Source: Candidatus Poribacteria bacterium (GTDB taxonomy: Bacteria; Poribacteria; WGA-4E; UBA9662). From it: 6,560 nucleotides of DNA. A program made the translations under genes and the position numbers. The stretch is from the NCBI GenBank assembly GCA_002729015.1, contig PBVO01000035.1, positions 39,713 through 46,272 on the forward strand, in the 5' to 3' direction. The notes beneath the pieces were generated by a model. The model searched no databases. It was not told the DNA's origin and saw nothing but the letters and a program-made list of their open reading frames with translations. Positions within the stretch are counted from its first letter, which is position 1; every line of letters begins with the position of its first letter. Below, piece by piece: positions 6,101 to 6,560 of the stretch.

Positions 6101-6560
6101 TGAAAGCTTTGCAAAATCAGATCAATAATCTTAATTCTGGTTTGCCAGAAGAAACTAAAGATTTGCTTCGAAATAACATGATGACTCTCAGGAATGCGCG
6201 CTTTCGTAATATTCAAACAAAAGCTGAGCGATTGTTCCGAATTAGTAAAGTGGAGTATAGCCGAAAAATAAAGGCTATCGAACAAGCAATAGCATTACAA
6301 GACACATTTAATCGTTTTTATACTTCATTATTCATCTCTGTTGACCTATCTAGCCAAAGCAATAAATTCGGCGTTTTTAACAAAGGTTGGTTTTATGATC
6401 AACAGCCAGAACATGTTCTTCGCCGTGAGTTTGCATCCATAGGTAACCGATTAACGGAGTATGCTAATCAGGCCGATTTTGGAGAGCGAATTGACAAACT
6501 GTGGCAGTTTACTGATGACCAGATTCAAAGAGGGATAGCCACTAGTCAGTGGTCGGTAGC
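3181..6560 (+). CDS. Exported LysM/PA/pseudo-M28 peptidase with calcium-loop repeats and long coiled-coil region (3' end outside window)
   Basis: The frame runs 1126 codons to the edge without a stop. Residues 1-32 form a signal peptide: RR at 14-15, a hydrophobic stretch VVFFYLLLIASSVL, and likely cleavage after A32 (LWA/QQ), so it is exported. Residues 50-135 resemble the prodomain-like start of M28 peptidases (LSTRVTGYP at 66-74, WPNLVRTS at 128-135). Then come a LysM-like module (143-190), a second one (218-330) split by calcium loops, a PA-like domain (332-397) and an M28 core (about 425-510). Zinc and catalytic positions are substituted: AYYDS for the usual HYDS, GAEPTSG for GADDN-SG, DAHFQGL for GEEQGL. 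It is probably a non-enzymatic binding or scaffold protein. Residues about 585-1042 are charged and mostly helical. Core-like sequence seems to resume at 1049-1059 (SLFISVDLSSQ). AAGGTGG lies 11 bases before the ATG. In-frame starts at 3112 (ATG) and 3166 (GTG) would lengthen the signal peptide's n-region. It is divergent from the glycosyltransferase, and its ligand is unknown. Confidence 0.85.
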   Translation, partial: MIRISSDWYSPVLRRSVVFFYLLLIASSVLWAQQDLSLSLSEVAVQIREQVDIGNIRKDVARLSSLSTRVTGYPQAASASKYVFDRFVEIGLEDVEGRDFPITVPIDKGNSQLEIIGSNTIFKLSPLWPNLVRTSLISDGIKHRVTMGETLDQIAESYQIDRQEIISRNTFLQGDGKGQTLVEGNEIFIPTGGLTAPIIDGGTCDLKQFNGTDVGGFWYKVKPTDTIELVARQNGVGVASITDDILNRHLQKNEDSIDNNVNGEVDEYGEIPLLSEISEWATDGIDNNGNGLIDEKVGADRNGVDDDGDGLVDEDDEFVAADESHIFIPRGSIVLADFNSGTKWINGSMLGAKAVVFIEPDVTMRGEAENKFLTVPANIPRFWIGKSDGEQLKRLISSSNQSGDDLEVRLSGKIKWEKKVGQNIRGFLSGSDPQLKDEMIVISAYYDSMSVVPSMAPGAEPTSGIATLMELARIFRSQAFRPGRSVLFVATDAHFQGLSGMRAFMDGLGQDVIGEIEDSAGTPTMHGLRRGIDTDLHELEELGRKIVLSIDRNVLVDLPSDFYGHIHQINSDLNSLVITLDGLVETQNKISLLTKAQRDYKEKRKKKTQSTKKREKQDFTREEESLLKANSAKFKKEAEQTVQFLRDIIFRLDRLQEVAIDKCRIAQQELLSNVALPMAHLDLWALDQLTEDLQTKRIGGKYGQTPESSYVKPTEISKGKFVLNEPANFTGNSDHIETLSTYLHDWEFEDPRKFTLQYSQEKLLDRHLAFRDLQKMKSARSTIHSGTKSRKNYIDQEKEVLKQVANEIDNSNQASTAVGNFKSVINRLRSDPLAEPKVDVIESYLTVESRKRLKDLKTDIQRKLDEKSSEAEKGNSTASIEVAITDLTKDKQAILEVGMRNARVEKQRVTDLIDGHHQLERLYLKEEELVLRNYLEDSEVESALEARLQIGAYLTESRLLSYIKERAANDIIELKALQNQINNLNSGLPEETKDLLRNNMMTLRNARFRNIQTKAERLFRISKVEYSRKIKAIEQAIALQDTFNRFYTSLFISVDLSSQSNKFGVFNKGWFYDQQPEHVLRREFASIGNRLTEYANQADFGERIDKLWQFTDDQIQRGIATSQWSV
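3607..3750 (+). other. First LysM-like module (residues 143-190)
   Basis: HRVTMGETLDQIAESYQI, later ISRN, then LVEGNEIFIP follow the LysM pattern of xVxxGxTLxxIAxxY, xxxN and LxxGxxLxIP. LysM domains bind N-acetylglucosamine-containing glycans such as peptidoglycan. The module sits between two stretches that look like peptidase-scaffold sequence, so it appears to be an insertion. Confidence 0.75.
3832..4170 (+). other. Second LysM-like module, interrupted (residues 218-330)
   Basis: WYKVKPTDTIELVARQNGV (218-236) is the first half of a LysM pattern and HIFIPRG (325-331) its closing strand. About 75 residues carrying the calcium-loop repeats lie between them, where an ordinary LysM would have some 20. 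The assignment rests on pattern matching and is less sure than for the first module. Confidence 0.5.
3952..4122 (+). repeat. Three calcium-loop-like repeats (residues 258-314)
   Basis: DNNVNGEVDE (258-267), DNNGNGLIDE (286-295) and DDDGDGLVDE (305-314) are diverged copies of an EF-hand/thrombospondin-3-like loop with D/N at positions 1, 3 and 5, Gly at 6 and D/E at 9-10. The first copy lacks one Gly and looks degenerate. Such loops bind Ca2+ in secreted proteins and could stiffen this segment outside the cell. Confidence 0.7.
4174..4371 (+). other. PA (protease-associated)-like domain (residues 332-397)
   Basis: GSIVLADFNSG (331-341) followed by LGAKAVVFIEP (350-360) and IPRFWIGKSDGEQL (379-392) follows the PA-domain order of IVL strand, helix ending in GA-A-V, and a final strand entering a helix. 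PA domains commonly accompany M28 peptidases and help in substrate or protein binding. The second LysM-like module directly precedes it. Confidence 0.65.
4453..4710 (+). other. Degenerate M28 peptidase core (residues 425-510)
   Basis: The strand-loop order MIVISAYYDS (439-448), GAEPTSGIATLMELAR (458-473) and SVLFVATDAHFQGLSG (485-500) tracks the M28 core V-aHyDS, GADDNASG-A--lElAR and i-F---d-EEqGLlGS. The residues expected to be His, Asp, Glu and Glu are Tyr445, Glu460/Pro461, His494 and Phe495. The fold therefore appears kept and the two-zinc centre lost. Confidence 0.7.
4933..6306 (+). other. Long charged helical/coiled-coil region (residues about 585-1042)
   Basis: Four stretches rich in Lys, Glu, Gln, Leu and Ala look helical or coiled-coil: about 585-665, 755-815, 850-935 and 960-1042. 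The first contains a basic patch, KEKRKKKTQSTKKREK (601-616). No enzyme motif is visible. In an M28 enzyme the sequence after the EE motif would reach the next core strand within a few tens of residues, so this region looks like an insertion. Confidence 0.55.

Overview
The window reads as chromosomal DNA from a Gram-negative-type, visibly AT-leaning bacterium, probably an uncultured environmental lineage. A signal-peptide protein with LysM modules and DxDxDG-type calcium loops suits large-proteome environmental phyla (Poribacteria- or Planctomycetes-like), but nothing here fixes the taxon. I see no rRNA, tRNA, CRISPR array or insertion sequence.

Layout. The left half (1-2851) is a minus-strand run of three genes. 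In transcription order these are a membrane-anchored family 2/21-like glycosyltransferase (2851-1643), a radical SAM protein with a SPASM/twitch-like C-terminus (1538-318), and the start of acetate kinase ackA (275 to the window edge). Only 42 bp separate the radical SAM gene from ackA, so those two are very likely co-transcribed. The 104-bp gap before the radical SAM gene holds a candidate promoter and a perfect 9-bp inverted repeat. A 329-bp divergent intergenic region (2852-3180) holds back-to-back sigma70-like promoters, a small dyad and a leader stem-loop.

The right half (3181 to the edge) is one very long plus-strand open frame of at least 1126 codons. It encodes an exported protein built on a PA/M28-peptidase-like scaffold that appears catalytically dead. 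Two LysM-like modules sit inside the scaffold, the second split by three calcium-loop repeats. About 540 residues of charged, largely helical sequence then follow before peptidase-core-like sequence seems to resume. This is the most unusual object in the window.

How the genes may work together. The glycosyltransferase and radical SAM protein suggest modification of an envelope lipid or glycan, and the divergent exported LysM protein would act in the periplasm or at the cell surface. A shared envelope role is inference from adjacency only. Acetate kinase is a central-metabolism enzyme whose link to the others may be only transcriptional.
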